Of a stretch of DNA of 64,000 nucleotides, positions 22,605 to 32,116 are shown in pieces. The notes beneath the pieces were generated by a model. It was given only the letters and a program-made list of their open reading frames with translations. It did not search any database and was not told where the DNA came from. Within the stretch, counting starts at the first letter, position 1; each line of letters starts with the position of its first letter. Made by a program: the position numbers and the translations under genes. Source of the stretch: an uncultured Succinivibrio sp. (GTDB taxonomy: Bacteria; Pseudomonadota; Gammaproteobacteria; Enterobacterales; Succinivibrionaceae); contig CAAGLL010000035.1 in assembly GCA_900770725.1 (NCBI GenBank), forward strand, positions 1 to 64,000. Direction: 5' to 3'.

Positions 22605-25223
22605 TTACTGCCCGGCTTTGACAGCCGCCTCAATTTTCTCATACAGCGAGCGCGAGACGCCGGGGATGCGCGAGAGCTTCTGGAGGCTCTCCTCCATGAG
22701 CGCGGCGCGCCCCTGATCGAAGCGGCGGAAGCTTAGAAGCGGCGTCACGAGCGAGGCCGACATCTGGTCGTTCACCGGATCGAGCTGCCTTATTATCTCG
22801 CACAAAAGCGTGTAGCCCGCCCCGTCCTTGCGGTGCAGCGCCACCGGGTTGCCGCGGGCCATCGCCCCCAGGAGCGCGCGCACGCGGTTGGGGTTGCGCA
22901 GATCGAAGCACTTGTGCTTCAAGAGCTTCCTCACCGTGAACACCGTCTCCTCGGCAGGCGCGGTGGCCTGGATCCTGAAGTAAGTGTCCATCACCAGCGG
23001 ATCCTGGGAGAAGCGCGACTCGAACTGCTTGAGCAGCGCCGGGGCGCAGTCCAACGAGAGGTGAACCGCCGCGGTGAGCGCGGCCTTGAGCTCGGTCATG
23101 CAGCGCGCGGACTTGTAATGCGCAAAGACCAGATCGGAGGCCTTCCGGCCCTCCCCCTTGGCCTTGAGTCCCAGGGCGAGCATGAAGAGCGCGGCGCCGC
23201 AGGCGGCGCGGCAGCCCATGTCGGCGACCGAGTAGCGCGGCGAGGACGGCTTGACCTTGGAGAGCACCGATGAGAAGCCGTCCACCAGCGCCGCGGCGGT
23301 CTTTTCCGAGAGCGCCGCACGGGCCTTGGCGAGCGCATCGATGTCGATGCTCCCGAAGGTCTGCATCAGATCCTCAAAAGGCAGGATCTGCATGCACTTG
23401 GCGCACAGCACCAGATCGGACTTGGGGCCGATGGACTCCATGACGCCCTTGACTGCGCCTATGAAGGCATCGGGCTCGCCTGCCGCCTCCGCGCCTTTTT
23501 CAACATGCTCGTGGACGTAGCGGATCTGCAGCTGCGCGCAGCTGTCGGTCTTGATGAAGGGATCGCCGCTGTACTCGAGCATGCGCGCGTAGTCTTCATC
23601 CGTGTACGGGGCCTCAAGCTTTACCGGGGCCGAGAAGTCCTCGAAGAGCACCGGCAGGCAGCCCTCTGGCAGCTTGAACCTGAACTCCTCGGACTCCTTT
23701 GCAAACTCGATGACCGAGTCGGCCCCGAGCCCCGCCGGATGCACGGCGTGGCCGTCCTTGTCGAGGAACGAGGCCTTCACCGGGATCACGAAGGGCTGCT
23801 TCTCATTCTGGCCCGGAGTCGCCGGGGTGGACTGGGAGAGGGAGAGCACCAGCTCGTCGCCCTCCTGCCTCCACGAGGCCTTCACCACCGGCGTGCCGGC
23901 CTGGGTGTACCAGCGGAAGAACTGCGTGAAGTCCCTGCCCGAGGCCTCGGCCATGCAGCCTACGAAGTCCTCGATGGTCGCGGCCTGGCCATCGTACTTC
24001 TGAAGGTAGGACTTGAGGCCGTCGCGGAACTTCTGCTCGCCGATGAGCGTGTGGATCATCCTGATGACCTCGGCGCCCTTGTCGTAGATGGTCACGGTGT
24101 AGAAGTTGTTCATCTCCATGACCTGCTCGGGGCGCACCGGGTGGGCCACCGGGGAGGCGTCCTCGGCAAACTGCGGCCCGCGGATCACGCTGACGGCGCG
24201 CAGCCTGGCGATGGTGCGCGAGGCGGTGTCGGAACTGAACTCCTGATCGCGGAACACCGTGAGCGACTCCTTGAGCGAGAGCTGGAACCAGTCGCGCAGC
24301 GTCACGCGGTCGCCGGTGTAGTTGTGGAAGTACTCGTGGCCGATGACGTTCTGCACGCTGAAGAAGTCGGAGTCAGACGCGGTGTCGGGATCGACCATCA
24401 CGTAGACCGAGTTGAAGATGTTCAGGCCCTTGTTCTCCATCGCCCCCTGGTTGAAGAAGTCAACGGCCACGACCTTGAAGTTGTCCAGATCGTACTCGAG
24501 CCCGAAGCGCTCCTCGTCCCACTTCATCGCGTCCTTGATGGACTGCATGGCCCACAGCCCGCGGCTGTAGGAGCCGCGGTTGACGTAGACGCCGAGCTTG
24601 ACGCGCCTTCCGGACTTGGTGCGGTAGGTGTCGGAGATGATGTCGAAGGTGCCGGCGACCAGCGCGAAGAGGTACGAGGGCTTGGGGAAGGGATCCTCCC
24701 AGACGGTGTACTCGCGGCCCTTGCGCATGCCGCGGTCGACGAGGTTGCCGTTTGAGAGCAGCACGCCGCAGCCGTACTCGGGGCCCGTGATGGTCACGCG
24801 GTAGCGCGAGAGCACGTCCGGGCGGTCTAAGAAGTAGGTGATGCGCCTGAAGCCCTCGGGCTCGCACTGGGTGCAGTAGACGCCGTCCGACTTGTACAGG
24901 CCCATGAGCAAGGTATTTGTGGCAGGCGAGATGATGTTCTCGACGGTGAGCTCGAACTCGTCGGGCACGTCCTCGACCACGAGCCTGCCCGGCTCCTCGC
25001 GGTACTTGCAGGCGCCGCCGTCGAGCGCGACCGAGACCAGCTTGAGCTTCTCGCCATCGAGCACCAGCGGCGCGCGGCGGTCATTGGTCTTGCGCAGGTA
25101 GCGCGCCGTGCAGACCACGCGCGTGGCGTCGTCTGAGAGATCGAAGGAGAGATCTATGGACGGCGCGATGAAGTCGGGTTCCTTGTAGTCGGTTCTCTTT
25201 GCTGCCTTGTATCTGGCGCTCAT
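22605..25223 (-). CDS. pepN: aminopeptidase N (M1 family)
   Basis: Cytosolic zinc aminopeptidase that removes N-terminal residues from peptides. The exopeptidase signature is QGAMENKGLNIFN near residue 260, followed by HEYFHNYTGDRVTLRDWF and the third zinc ligand Glu in QLSLKESLTVFRDQEF. At about 872 aa, with the DUF3458 Ig-like and C-terminal helical domains, it matches E. coli-type PepN. The ATG at 25223 has GAGG 8 nt before it; the in-frame ATG at 25244 lacks this. It is followed immediately by the DUF2835 gene. Confidence 0.97.
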   Translation of the reverse strand: MSARYKAAKRTDYKEPDFIAPSIDLSFDLSDDATRVVCTARYLRKTNDRRAPLVLDGEKLKLVSVALDGGACKYREEPGRLVVEDVPDEFELTVENIISPATNTLLMGLYKSDGVYCTQCEPEGFRRITYFLDRPDVLSRYRVTITGPEYGCGVLLSNGNLVDRGMRKGREYTVWEDPFPKPSYLFALVAGTFDIISDTYRTKSGRRVKLGVYVNRGSYSRGLWAMQSIKDAMKWDEERFGLEYDLDNFKVVAVDFFNQGAMENKGLNIFNSVYVMVDPDTASDSDFFSVQNVIGHEYFHNYTGDRVTLRDWFQLSLKESLTVFRDQEFSSDTASRTIARLRAVSVIRGPQFAEDASPVAHPVRPEQVMEMNNFYTVTIYDKGAEVIRMIHTLIGEQKFRDGLKSYLQKYDGQAATIEDFVGCMAEASGRDFTQFFRWYTQAGTPVVKASWRQEGDELVLSLSQSTPATPGQNEKQPFVIPVKASFLDKDGHAVHPAGLGADSVIEFAKESEEFRFKLPEGCLPVLFEDFSAPVKLEAPYTDEDYARMLEYSGDPFIKTDSCAQLQIRYVHEHVEKGAEAAGEPDAFIGAVKGVMESIGPKSDLVLCAKCMQILPFEDLMQTFGSIDIDALAKARAALSEKTAAALVDGFSSVLSKVKPSSPRYSVADMGCRAACGAALFMLALGLKAKGEGRKASDLVFAHYKSARCMTELKAALTAAVHLSLDCAPALLKQFESRFSQDPLVMDTYFRIQATAPAEETVFTVRKLLKHKCFDLRNPNRVRALLGAMARGNPVALHRKDGAGYTLLCEIIRQLDPVNDQMSASLVTPLLSFRRFDQGRAALMEESLQKLSRIPGVSRSLYEKIEAAVKAGQ

Positions 25224-25289
25224 TCTTGTGTCCTCAAGCCTCAAAAAAGGCGCATCGCCATGCGGTGCGCCGTCCTTATTCCCTGCTGC

Positions 25290-27380
25290 CTACCGCGCCT
25301 GGGAGCCCTCTCCCTGGGGAGGGGCGAAGCGGCTGAACACCGGGGCGGTTGATGCCGGGTAGGGGTGCTCGCGCTCGGCCCTTGCGAGATCGGAGGCGAT
25401 GTTGACCGTCTCGTCGAGCAGCACGTCGGCAAACTCGAAGTCGTCGGGAAGGTCTGAAATGTTCTTCAACAGCGGCTTGCCCATGGCCTTGAGCCTGATG
25501 TTGGCGGCCTTGAGCCTGAACGCGTCGTCCTGCGCCTTGATGGCCCGGCGCTTCTCGAGATTGACGCTCAGGAACTTCTCGGCCTTGAGCTGCCGGTAGC
25601 GCGCCATCTCGTCGTCGAGCACCTTGAACACCGGATCGCCTGCGGTGCGCGCGTCGTGGGCCTTTTGGAGCTCCGGCACGTAGGCCGAGATGTTCAGGTA
25701 GGGCTCGTAGCGCACGGGGCTGATGCTGTCCCAGGGCAGCGCGTTCTTCTCGGAGCGCTCGCCGAACTCGGCGCTGTCGACGAGCTCGGGCAGCTTGATG
25801 TCAGGCTCCACGCCCTTGAGCTGGGTCGAGCCGCCGTTGACGCGGTAGAACTTGGCGATGGTGTAGTGGATGGCGCCCAGGGGCTCGCGCGAGAGATCGT
25901 AGATGCGCTCGAGCGGGCGGTTCTGCTGCACCGTGCCCTTGCCGAACGAGGTGCTGCCGACGATGAGCGCCCTGCCGTAGTCGCGCAGCGCCGCGGCCAT
26001 GATCTCGGAGCTGGAGGCCGAGAGGCGGTTGATCATCACCACGAGCGGGCCAGCGTAGGCGATCTCGGGATCGCTGTCGTACTGCGGGGCCTCGGCGCCG
26101 GTCATGTCGCGCACCACCACCACGGGCCCGCTCTTGATGAAGAGCCCGGTGGAGTCCACGGCCTCGGGCAGGAGCCCGCCGCCGTCGGTGCGCAGGTCGA
26201 TGATCACCGCGGCCACGCCCTGGGCGCTGAGCTTGTCGAGCTCGCGCTTGATGTCCGAGTGCAGGTTCGTGTAGAAGCTCTTGACCGAGATCACGCCGAT
26301 CCTGGTGCCGTCGCGGGCGGTCCTGACCTCGCCCTTGGCCTCGCGGTCCTGGAGGCGCACGCGGTCGCGCACGATCTCCACCGAGAACGACTTGGCGTTG
26401 GCGCCGTCGCCGCGCTCGATGTCGAGCGTGACGCGGGTGCCCTTGGGCCCCTTGATCTTCTTGACCACGTCGGAGAGGCGCCAGCCGATGATGTCATCGT
26501 AGGTCCCGTCCTGCTGGCGGACGCCGACGATGCGGTCCTTGGCATGGAGCTTCTTGGAGCGCTCGGCAGGCGATCCCGGGATGATCTCGGTGATGGTGGT
26601 GTTCTCGTCGTCCGAGGTGAGCACCGCGCCAATGCCTTCGAGCGAGAGGTTCATGTCCTCGTTGAAGTTCTCGGAGTCTGCCGGCGAGAAGTAGTTGGTG
26701 TGCGGATCTATGGACGAGGCGAAGGCGTTCTCGAAGGTCGAGAAGGCGTCCTCGGGCTTGGTCTGCACGAGCTTCTGCAGCGCCGCCGAATAGCGCTTCT
26801 GCAGGCGCTCCCGCGCCTTGGCGTCGTTCTTGCCGGAGAGGATCTGGTTGATGTACTCGTTTTGGATCTCGGCGTTCCACTCTTCGCGCAGATCGGTCTC
26901 GCTCTCGAAGAACGGGGCCTTGCGGCGGTCGATCTCGATGCTCTTGTCGGAGGACACGTCGATCTTGCCCGAGGCCGCGTCGAGGAAGTACTTGTACTTG
27001 ACGAAGCGCTTCTTCATCGCGTTCTCGTAGATCTGGAACGGGTAGTCGAGCTCGCAGTTGCGCAGCGCGCGCAGGATGAGGCCGCGGTTCCCCCTTATGG
27101 AGTCGGCCTCGGCGCTCGTGAGCAGCGAGCGGTTGTAGTCGAGGTATGAGAGGTACTGCTCGATGACCTTGCCGGCGAAGTCCTCGTCGAGGGTTATGAC
27201 CTTGTAGTGCGCCCTGGTGAAGAAGTTGCCAATCCGCGAGCAGGCGGTCGCGTGCTGCGGCTGCGGCTCGAGCCTGGGCAGATCCGAGTAGGACGGAACG
27301 ACCGCTTTGGCTTCGGCCGCCCCCTGGATTGAGATGAGGAGGGCGGCCGCGATGCCGGCCAGGGCTATGATCCTGCGCAC
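25290..27380 (-). CDS. prc: carboxy-terminal processing (tail-specific) protease
   Basis: Periplasmic S41 peptidase that degrades proteins with nonpolar or ssrA-type C-termini and trims PBP3 and endopeptidases. After a signal peptide ending near GAAEAKA comes a helical N-terminal domain, a PDZ domain around residues 240-330, and the catalytic domain with SASSEIMAAALRDYGRA (Ser) and TSFGKGTVQQ (Lys) near residues 450-480. The C-terminal DUF3340 helical region follows. At 696 aa it matches Prc. The start is GTG at 27380 with AAGGATC upstream. It follows proQ by 10 nt, the order seen in E. coli. Confidence 0.95.
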   Translation of the reverse strand: MRRIIALAGIAAALLISIQGAAEAKAVVPSYSDLPRLEPQPQHATACSRIGNFFTRAHYKVITLDEDFAGKVIEQYLSYLDYNRSLLTSAEADSIRGNRGLILRALRNCELDYPFQIYENAMKKRFVKYKYFLDAASGKIDVSSDKSIEIDRRKAPFFESETDLREEWNAEIQNEYINQILSGKNDAKARERLQKRYSAALQKLVQTKPEDAFSTFENAFASSIDPHTNYFSPADSENFNEDMNLSLEGIGAVLTSDDENTTITEIIPGSPAERSKKLHAKDRIVGVRQQDGTYDDIIGWRLSDVVKKIKGPKGTRVTLDIERGDGANAKSFSVEIVRDRVRLQDREAKGEVRTARDGTRIGVISVKSFYTNLHSDIKRELDKLSAQGVAAVIIDLRTDGGGLLPEAVDSTGLFIKSGPVVVVRDMTGAEAPQYDSDPEIAYAGPLVVMINRLSASSSEIMAAALRDYGRALIVGSTSFGKGTVQQNRPLERIYDLSREPLGAIHYTIAKFYRVNGGSTQLKGVEPDIKLPELVDSAEFGERSEKNALPWDSISPVRYEPYLNISAYVPELQKAHDARTAGDPVFKVLDDEMARYRQLKAEKFLSVNLEKRRAIKAQDDAFRLKAANIRLKAMGKPLLKNISDLPDDFEFADVLLDETVNIASDLARAEREHPYPASTAPVFSRFAPPQGEGSQAR

Positions 27381-27390
27381 TTGAAGATCC

Positions 27391-28134
27391 TTACTGAGCC
27401 TTCTTCTTGCCGCTGGGAAGGAAGAGGCGATCCGGGCTGACGCTGATGGTCATTCCGGTGTTGAGCGTGACGCTGACGTGGCCGGCCGTCGCATCCTCGG
27501 CCACCGTGCCCATGACGGAGCGGCGGTCGGAGGTCATGACCCTGACCTCGGCGCCCTTCTTGAGATCCTCAAGCGAGGCCTTCTGCATCTGGGGCTTGCG
27601 CGCCTTGCCGTTCTGGCCCTTCTTGGGGCCGAACTTCTTCTTGCGGGCGCCGTTGATCTCCTTGAACCTGGCCAGGGCGAACTGCGCGTGCTCCTTGGAG
27701 ACCTCGCCGGCCTCCTCGCCGTTGATGCCGACGCGCTTGGCGCCTTCCTTGAGGCAGTAGAGGTAGCGCAGGCGGCTGGTGTAGAAGCGCACCGCCGCGC
27801 GGATCTTGGAGACCGACAATCCCTCGACGCCCTCGCAGGCGGCCCTGAGGTCGTTGAAGATGCCGATCTTCAGGGGAACGCAGTCACCTTCCTTGATGAA
27901 GGCCTTGGGGAAGCGCTCGCAGAGGATGTCGAGGCTCTCCTTCACATGCTCGAAATGGGAGCCTTCCTGAGAGGCCTCCGCCTTGGCGCCGTCCACTTCC
28001 TGGGTAGCACCCTGCGCTGCTGCTTCCTTGGGTGCTGCTTCCGCCGTGCCGGCGGCTGCCGCTTCGGGGGCCTTGGCCTCCGCAAGCTCTGCCTTTTCCT
28101 GATCCTGTGTGTCCACCAGGGGCTCCTTAATCAT
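27391..28134 (-). CDS. proQ: RNA chaperone ProQ
   Basis: Global RNA-binding protein of the FinO/ProQ family. The FinO domain covers about residues 65-180 (LCERFPKAFIKEGDCVPLKIG, then AVRFYTSRLRYLYCLKEGAKRVGINGEEAGEVS with the conserved basic face). A short Lys/Gly linker leads to a Tudor-like C-terminal domain from about 190. Unusually the N-terminus carries some 60 residues rich in Ala, Glu and Lys before the FinO domain. The ATG at 28134 is used; the RBS is weak. It is co-transcribed with prc. Confidence 0.93.
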   Translation of the reverse strand: MIKEPLVDTQDQEKAELAEAKAPEAAAAGTAEAAPKEAAAQGATQEVDGAKAEASQEGSHFEHVKESLDILCERFPKAFIKEGDCVPLKIGIFNDLRAACEGVEGLSVSKIRAAVRFYTSRLRYLYCLKEGAKRVGINGEEAGEVSKEHAQFALARFKEINGARKKKFGPKKGQNGKARKPQMQKASLEDLKKGAEVRVMTSDRRSVMGTVAEDATAGHVSVTLNTGMTISVSPDRLFLPSGKKKAQ

Positions 28135-28223
28135 GAATCAATGCCATGAATCCGCGGCCCGCGCCTTTTGGCGGGCCTTGGCGATGCCATGCCGCGCCCG
28201 CAAGCGGCGCGCGCTTTGTGCTT

Positions 28224-28229
28224 ATTATA
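28224..28229 (-). promoter_or_regulatory. -10 element upstream of proQ
   Basis: A perfect minus-strand TATAAT preceded by GTG. The -35 is weak (TTGGCC at 15 nt). The resulting 5' UTR of about 85 nt contains a GGCCCGC/GCGGGCC hairpin near 28154-28175. Confidence 0.5.
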
Positions 28230-28279
28230 CACGACCCCATGGCAGGCCAATGGCGGCGCACCAATGCCGCCACGCGGCT

Positions 28280-28672
28280 TCAGGCCTTGGCGCAGGCGAG
28301 ATGGGCGATGGCGATGCCCAGGCCGCAGAAGGCAAGCCCCAGCACGAGGTTGGCGCCCATGTTGATGAAGGCGCGGATGAAGTCGCGGTGCAGCATCAGG
28401 TTGAGGCTGTCGGCCGTGAAGGTCGAGAAGGTCGTAAGCCCGCCCAGGAGGCCTGCGGTGAGGAAGGCCCTCAAGTTTGGAGATGAGAGCTGCGGCAGGT
28501 TCAGGAAGAGCCCGATGAGGAAGCAGCCTGCGAGGTTCACGAGGAGCGTGGCGTAGGGAAAGCCCGCGAAAGCCGGCATGCGCGAGATCAGAAGCCCCGA
28601 TGCGGCCCTTATCACGGCGCCGATGAAGCCGCCCGCCCCCACGCACAAGAGATTCAACGCCAAACCAGCCAT
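28280..28672 (-). CDS. crcB: fluoride ion channel (Fluc)
   Basis: Small inner-membrane fluoride exporter with four membrane helices in 130 aa. Diagnostic features are GGFIGAVIRAASGLL at the N-terminus, the pore Asn in LVNLAGCFLIG, and GLLGGLTTFSTFTADS near residue 75 with the conserved Thr/Phe track and central sodium site. The ATG at 28672 has GGGGGCC upstream. No fluoride riboswitch was recognised before it. It lies upstream of the proQ promoter on the same strand. Confidence 0.93.
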   Translation of the reverse strand: MAGLALNLLCVGAGGFIGAVIRAASGLLISRMPAFAGFPYATLLVNLAGCFLIGLFLNLPQLSSPNLRAFLTAGLLGGLTTFSTFTADSLNLMLHRDFIRAFINMGANLVLGLAFCGLGIAIAHLACAKA

Positions 28673-28835
28673 GCCAGGCCCCCGCGATCAACTTTTATTC
28701 CCAAGGCCGTGCCCTGCACCGCCCACAGGCTGTCCATTTTAAAGCACGCCAAAGCCGCGCGCCCGGCCCTGGCATGGGATAATTGCCGCCGCGGCCGAGA
28801 GCGCCGCTTTACCTATTTTCTTTTCAGGAGGCCTG

Positions 28836-29639
28836 ATGCGCCAGTACGTTGTTGATGCCTTCACGGGCGAGGTTTTCAAGGGCAACCCCGCCGCCATATG
28901 CGTTTTGGACAAGTGGCTGCCCGAGGATCTCATGGCGTCGATCACCTTGGAGAACCATCTTTCGGAGACCGCCTTCACCGTGAAGGAAGGGGATTCCTGG
29001 CACCTGCGCTGGTTCACCCCCGCAGGCGAGATCAACCTCTGCGGCCACGCCACGCTCGCCACGGCCTACGTGCTCATGACTATCTACGGCGAAAAGGGGC
29101 CGGTGCGCTTCAACACCCAAGGCGGGGCGCTTGAGGTCAGGCAGGACGGCGGCGGGATGCTCGAGATGGACTTCCCGGCCTATGCGCTGCGCGAGGTTCC
29201 GGTTACCGAGAAGATCGCAAAGGCCCTCGGCGCAAGGCCGCTTAGGGCCTTCATGGGCAGGGATCTGCTGTGCGTATTCGGCAGCGCAGGCGAGGTCAGG
29301 GCGCTCGACCCCAGCGACGGCGATCTGCTCGGCCTCGACGGCCTGCTCGTCCATGCTACCGCCCCCGGGGATGGCGGCACCCCGTACGACTGCGTCTCGC
29401 GCTCGTTCGGCCCCAAGTGCGGCGTCCACGAGGATCCGGTGTGCGGCTCGGGCCACTGCCACATCGTCCCCTACTGGTCAGACCGGCTCAAGAAGCCTGA
29501 GATCCTCGCCTGGCAGGCCTCGCGCCGCGGCGGGGAGCTCAGATGCGCCATGAAGGGCGGCCGCGTGATCCTCGCAGGCAGGGCTGCGCTCTACGCAAAA
29601 TCCGAGATCCTGCCCGGCCTCATGGAGGATCTCAAATGA
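28836..29639 (+). CDS. PhzF-family isomerase/epimerase
   Basis: DapF-fold protein of the PhzF family, cofactor-independent isomerases with mostly unknown substrates. The N-terminus shows DAFTGEVFKGNPAAICVLD and SETAFTV with the catalytic Glu near residue 45; LRWFTPAGEINLCGHATLA follows near 75, and the C-terminal EDPVCGSGHCHIVPYW near 200 supplies the second binding half. At 267 aa it is of normal length. It overlaps dtd as ATGA, so the two are translated together; why these two are paired is not clear. Confidence 0.88.
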   Translation: MRQYVVDAFTGEVFKGNPAAICVLDKWLPEDLMASITLENHLSETAFTVKEGDSWHLRWFTPAGEINLCGHATLATAYVLMTIYGEKGPVRFNTQGGALEVRQDGGGMLEMDFPAYALREVPVTEKIAKALGARPLRAFMGRDLLCVFGSAGEVRALDPSDGDLLGLDGLLVHATAPGDGGTPYDCVSRSFGPKCGVHEDPVCGSGHCHIVPYWSDRLKKPEILAWQASRRGGELRCAMKGGRVILAGRAALYAKSEILPGLMEDLK

Positions 29640-30112
29640 GGACGCTCATCCAGAGGGTCTTGGAGGCCAGGGTCGAGTCAGGCGGCAGGATCATCGGCAG
29701 CATAGGGCCGGGGATCCTGCTCTTTGCAGGCTTTGAGAAGGGCGACACGCCCGATCTGGTCTGCCGCGCGATGGAGAAGGCCGTGCTGATGCGGATCTTC
29801 GAGGACGGGGCGGGCAAGCTCAATCTGAGCGTCAAGGACACCGGAGGCGAGGCGCTCCTGGTCTCCCAGTTCACGCTGGCCTCCGACTGCGCCCACGGGC
29901 ACCGCCCGGGCTTCGACCGCGGGCTGCGCTCGGCCGAGGCGCGGCCGCTCTACGACCTTGCGCTTGAGCGCTTGAAGTCGCTCATGCCCGGGCGCGTGCA
30001 GTCCGGAGCCTTCGGGGAGTACATGAAGGTGAGCCTCGTCAACGACGGCCCCTGCACCTTCATGCTCGACCTGCCGCCTGAGCCTTTTGCGCAAGGCCGC
30101 TCCATGCACTAA
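29636..30112 (+). CDS. dtd: D-aminoacyl-tRNA deacylase
   Basis: Hydrolyses D-amino acids (and Gly-tRNA-Ala) from mischarged tRNAs. The DTD signatures are visible: N-terminal MRTLIQRVLEARVESGG, the catalytic Thr motif LLVSQFTLASDC near residue 78, and VSLVNDGPCTFMLD near 135, which corresponds to the Gly-cisPro motif; GPC replaces the more usual GPV. Length 158 aa. The ATG at 29636 overlaps the phzF-like stop and is clearly the family start; the frame is open further upstream only as a shadow. Confidence 0.95.
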   Translation: MRTLIQRVLEARVESGGRIIGSIGPGILLFAGFEKGDTPDLVCRAMEKAVLMRIFEDGAGKLNLSVKDTGGEALLVSQFTLASDCAHGHRPGFDRGLRSAEARPLYDLALERLKSLMPGRVQSGAFGEYMKVSLVNDGPCTFMLDLPPEPFAQGRSMH

Positions 30113-30189
30113 GATCAAGCGATCAAATCAAAGCCCGGGGCAATGGCCGCCCCGGAGATTCTCGTTTTTCTTTCATAAGGAATGCAACC

Positions 30190-30828
30190 ATGCCGATGCC
30201 ACCCAGGTTCAAGCCCTCCTGCCCGCCGGACGCCCACAAGGTGATCCGCGAGCCTGAGAACAAGGTCTTAGCCGAGCTTTGCGTGAGGATTGAGGACGCG
30301 GAGCTGCAAAACGGAGCGCGGGAGGTCTGCGAGCTCCTGGGCGCCTTCTCCAAGGCCCCGATCGTGAGCTGCTCGGACAAGGCGCGCCTTGAAATAGAAG
30401 GCTGCGCCGCAGGCGAGGGGATCATGCCCTCCTTCCTCAAGGTGCTCGAAGGCGGCGGGGCCGTGGTCGCATCCACCGGCAAGCCCGACCGCGGCGTCAA
30501 GGCCTGCGATCTCACCGACCTCTCCAAGGCCCGCCTCTTCTTAGGCGAGCTTTTGAAGGACCAGGTCGTGGTGATCCCGATGGCCTCGATGTACATCTTA
30601 AGGTCCATCTCCACCGTCTACGCCTGGGACCGCCTGCTTGCCGAGCAGTTCCTGCGCCAGTACGAGGACGCGCTCTCCAAGCTCACCGCCCCCGACCGCG
30701 CGCTGCTCGAGGACGTGAGGTTCGGCAGGGTCGATCCGCTCAAGGTCAAGGACCTGAGCCCCACCGCCTACCCCTTCCTGAAGCTCGAGCGCAAGCTCTT
30801 CCTGCAGTACCCCGCAGAGGATGACTGA
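30190..30828 (+). CDS. unrecognised 212-aa protein upstream of dapE
   Basis: I do not recognise this family. There is no signal peptide; one weakly hydrophobic stretch (VVVIPMASMYILRSIS near residue 135) is too polar for a confident membrane helix. It has mixed alpha/beta character and is Lys/Leu-rich. The gene is credible: ATG at 30190 with AAGGA 8 nt upstream, and it overlaps dapE by 8 nt, so it is translationally coupled to it. The context (dapE, dtd, phzF-like) does not settle a function. Confidence 0.75.
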   Translation: MPMPPRFKPSCPPDAHKVIREPENKVLAELCVRIEDAELQNGAREVCELLGAFSKAPIVSCSDKARLEIEGCAAGEGIMPSFLKVLEGGGAVVASTGKPDRGVKACDLTDLSKARLFLGELLKDQVVVIPMASMYILRSISTVYAWDRLLAEQFLRQYEDALSKLTAPDRALLEDVRFGRVDPLKVKDLSPTAYPFLKLERKLFLQYPAEDD

Positions 30829-32035
30829 GATGGACGGCCGCGTCATCGCAAGCTTCAGCGCCGACGGCAAGGCCGCCGCCGCGCCTGCGCCTTCCCATGA
30901 GGCGCTCGACCTTCTAAAGGATCTGATCCAAAGGCAGTCCATCACCCCCGAGGACCAGGGCTGCCAGGTGGTGATCGCAGAGCGCCTGGCCCAGGCGGGC
31001 TTCCGCTGCTTCACGCTCGCAGGCCGCGGCGCGGTGAACCTCGTCGCGATCCACGGGCAGGGCTCGCCCTGCCTCATGTTCCTGGGCCACACCGATGTGG
31101 TTCCGCCTGGCGACCTCTCGAAGTGGTCGTCAGATCCCTTCAAGCCTGAGATAAGGAGCGAGGGCGGGCGCGAGTACCTCTTCGGGCGCGGGGCCAGCGA
31201 CATGAAGGCCTCGGACGCGGCCATGGCGGTGGCGCTTTGCAACTACGCCAAGGCCCATCCCCGCCACAAGGGATCGTGCATGCTCCTGCTCACCTCAAAC
31301 GAGGAGGGCGACGGCAAGGGCGGGACAAAGAGGGCGGCCGAGTTCTTGAAGGAGCGCGGCATGATCCCGACCTGGTGCCTGGTGGGCGAGCCCTCCTGCA
31401 CCAAGGTCCTTGGCGATCAGGTCAAGAACGGCCGCCGCGGCTCGCTCTCCTGCGACGTCACGGTCAAGGGGATCCAGGGCCACGTGGCCTACCCCGAGCG
31501 CTGCGACAACGCCGCGCACCACGCCGCCGCGCTCATGCACGAGCTTGCAAGCGAAAAATGGGGCGATGCCACCGATTCATTCCCCAAGACCTCGTTCCAG
31601 ATCACCAACATCCGCTGCGGCACGGGCGCTGAGAACGTCGCCCCCGGCGAGTGCTTCTTCATGTGCAACTGGCGCTTCAACCCCTCGATGCCGCCTGAGG
31701 CCATCAAGGCGCGCTTTGAGGAGGCCGCCGCGCGCTCAGGCGCCGATGCCCAGGCGCTCTGGCGATTAAACGGCCTGCCATTTGAAACGCCCAAGGGGGA
31801 TTTCCTAAAGGCGCTTTTGGAGACTGTGAAGGAGCACACCGGGATCGATCCGCGCCTCTCCACCTCGGGCGGCACCTCGGATGGGCGCTTCATCGCCCCG
31901 CTTGGCACCGAGGTCGCGGAGTTCGGCCCTCCGGCGCTTGGGATCCACGGCATCGACGAGCGCGTGGCCGTTGAGGATCCGGATGCCCTGGCCGCCATCT
32001 GCGAAAGCCTGCTCCTGCGCATGCTCGGCGCCTGA
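30821..32035 (+). CDS. dapE: succinyl-diaminopimelate desuccinylase
   Basis: M20A zinc hydrolase that releases L,L-diaminopimelate and succinate in lysine/peptidoglycan synthesis. Metal-site motifs are MFLGHTDVVPPGD near residue 87, YLFGRGASDMKAS near 125, SNEEGDGKGGT with the catalytic Glu near 160, LVGEPS, and the C-terminal TSGGTSDGRFI. The RRGSLSCDVTVKGIQGHVAYP block starts the dimerisation domain. About 25 residues before the usual DapE start are extra; ATG at 30821 or 30830 are both possible. It is at the end of a four-gene plus-strand run. Confidence 0.93.
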   Translation: MTEMDGRVIASFSADGKAAAAPAPSHEALDLLKDLIQRQSITPEDQGCQVVIAERLAQAGFRCFTLAGRGAVNLVAIHGQGSPCLMFLGHTDVVPPGDLSKWSSDPFKPEIRSEGGREYLFGRGASDMKASDAAMAVALCNYAKAHPRHKGSCMLLLTSNEEGDGKGGTKRAAEFLKERGMIPTWCLVGEPSCTKVLGDQVKNGRRGSLSCDVTVKGIQGHVAYPERCDNAAHHAAALMHELASEKWGDATDSFPKTSFQITNIRCGTGAENVAPGECFFMCNWRFNPSMPPEAIKARFEEAAARSGADAQALWRLNGLPFETPKGDFLKALLETVKEHTGIDPRLSTSGGTSDGRFIAPLGTEVAEFGPPALGIHGIDERVAVEDPDALAAICESLLLRMLGA

Positions 32036-32042
32036 CGGCCAT

Positions 32043-32073
32043 GCCTCCCAGGCGCCTTTGGCGCCTGGGAGGC
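32043..32073. terminator. perfect 14-bp hairpin after dapE
   Basis: GCCTCCCAGGCGCC and its exact complement flank a TTT loop, eight bases past the dapE stop. It has no downstream T-run, so it may be a Rho-assisted or mRNA-end hairpin. Confidence 0.6.
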
Positions 32074-32116
32074 TGATGCGATTACTAGTAAAAACAACAA
32101 GCACAAGGAACACAAC

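Noticed and set aside
28673..28800. Fluoride riboswitch before crcB
   Set aside because: The conserved GGnGATGG and CTGATG blocks are absent.
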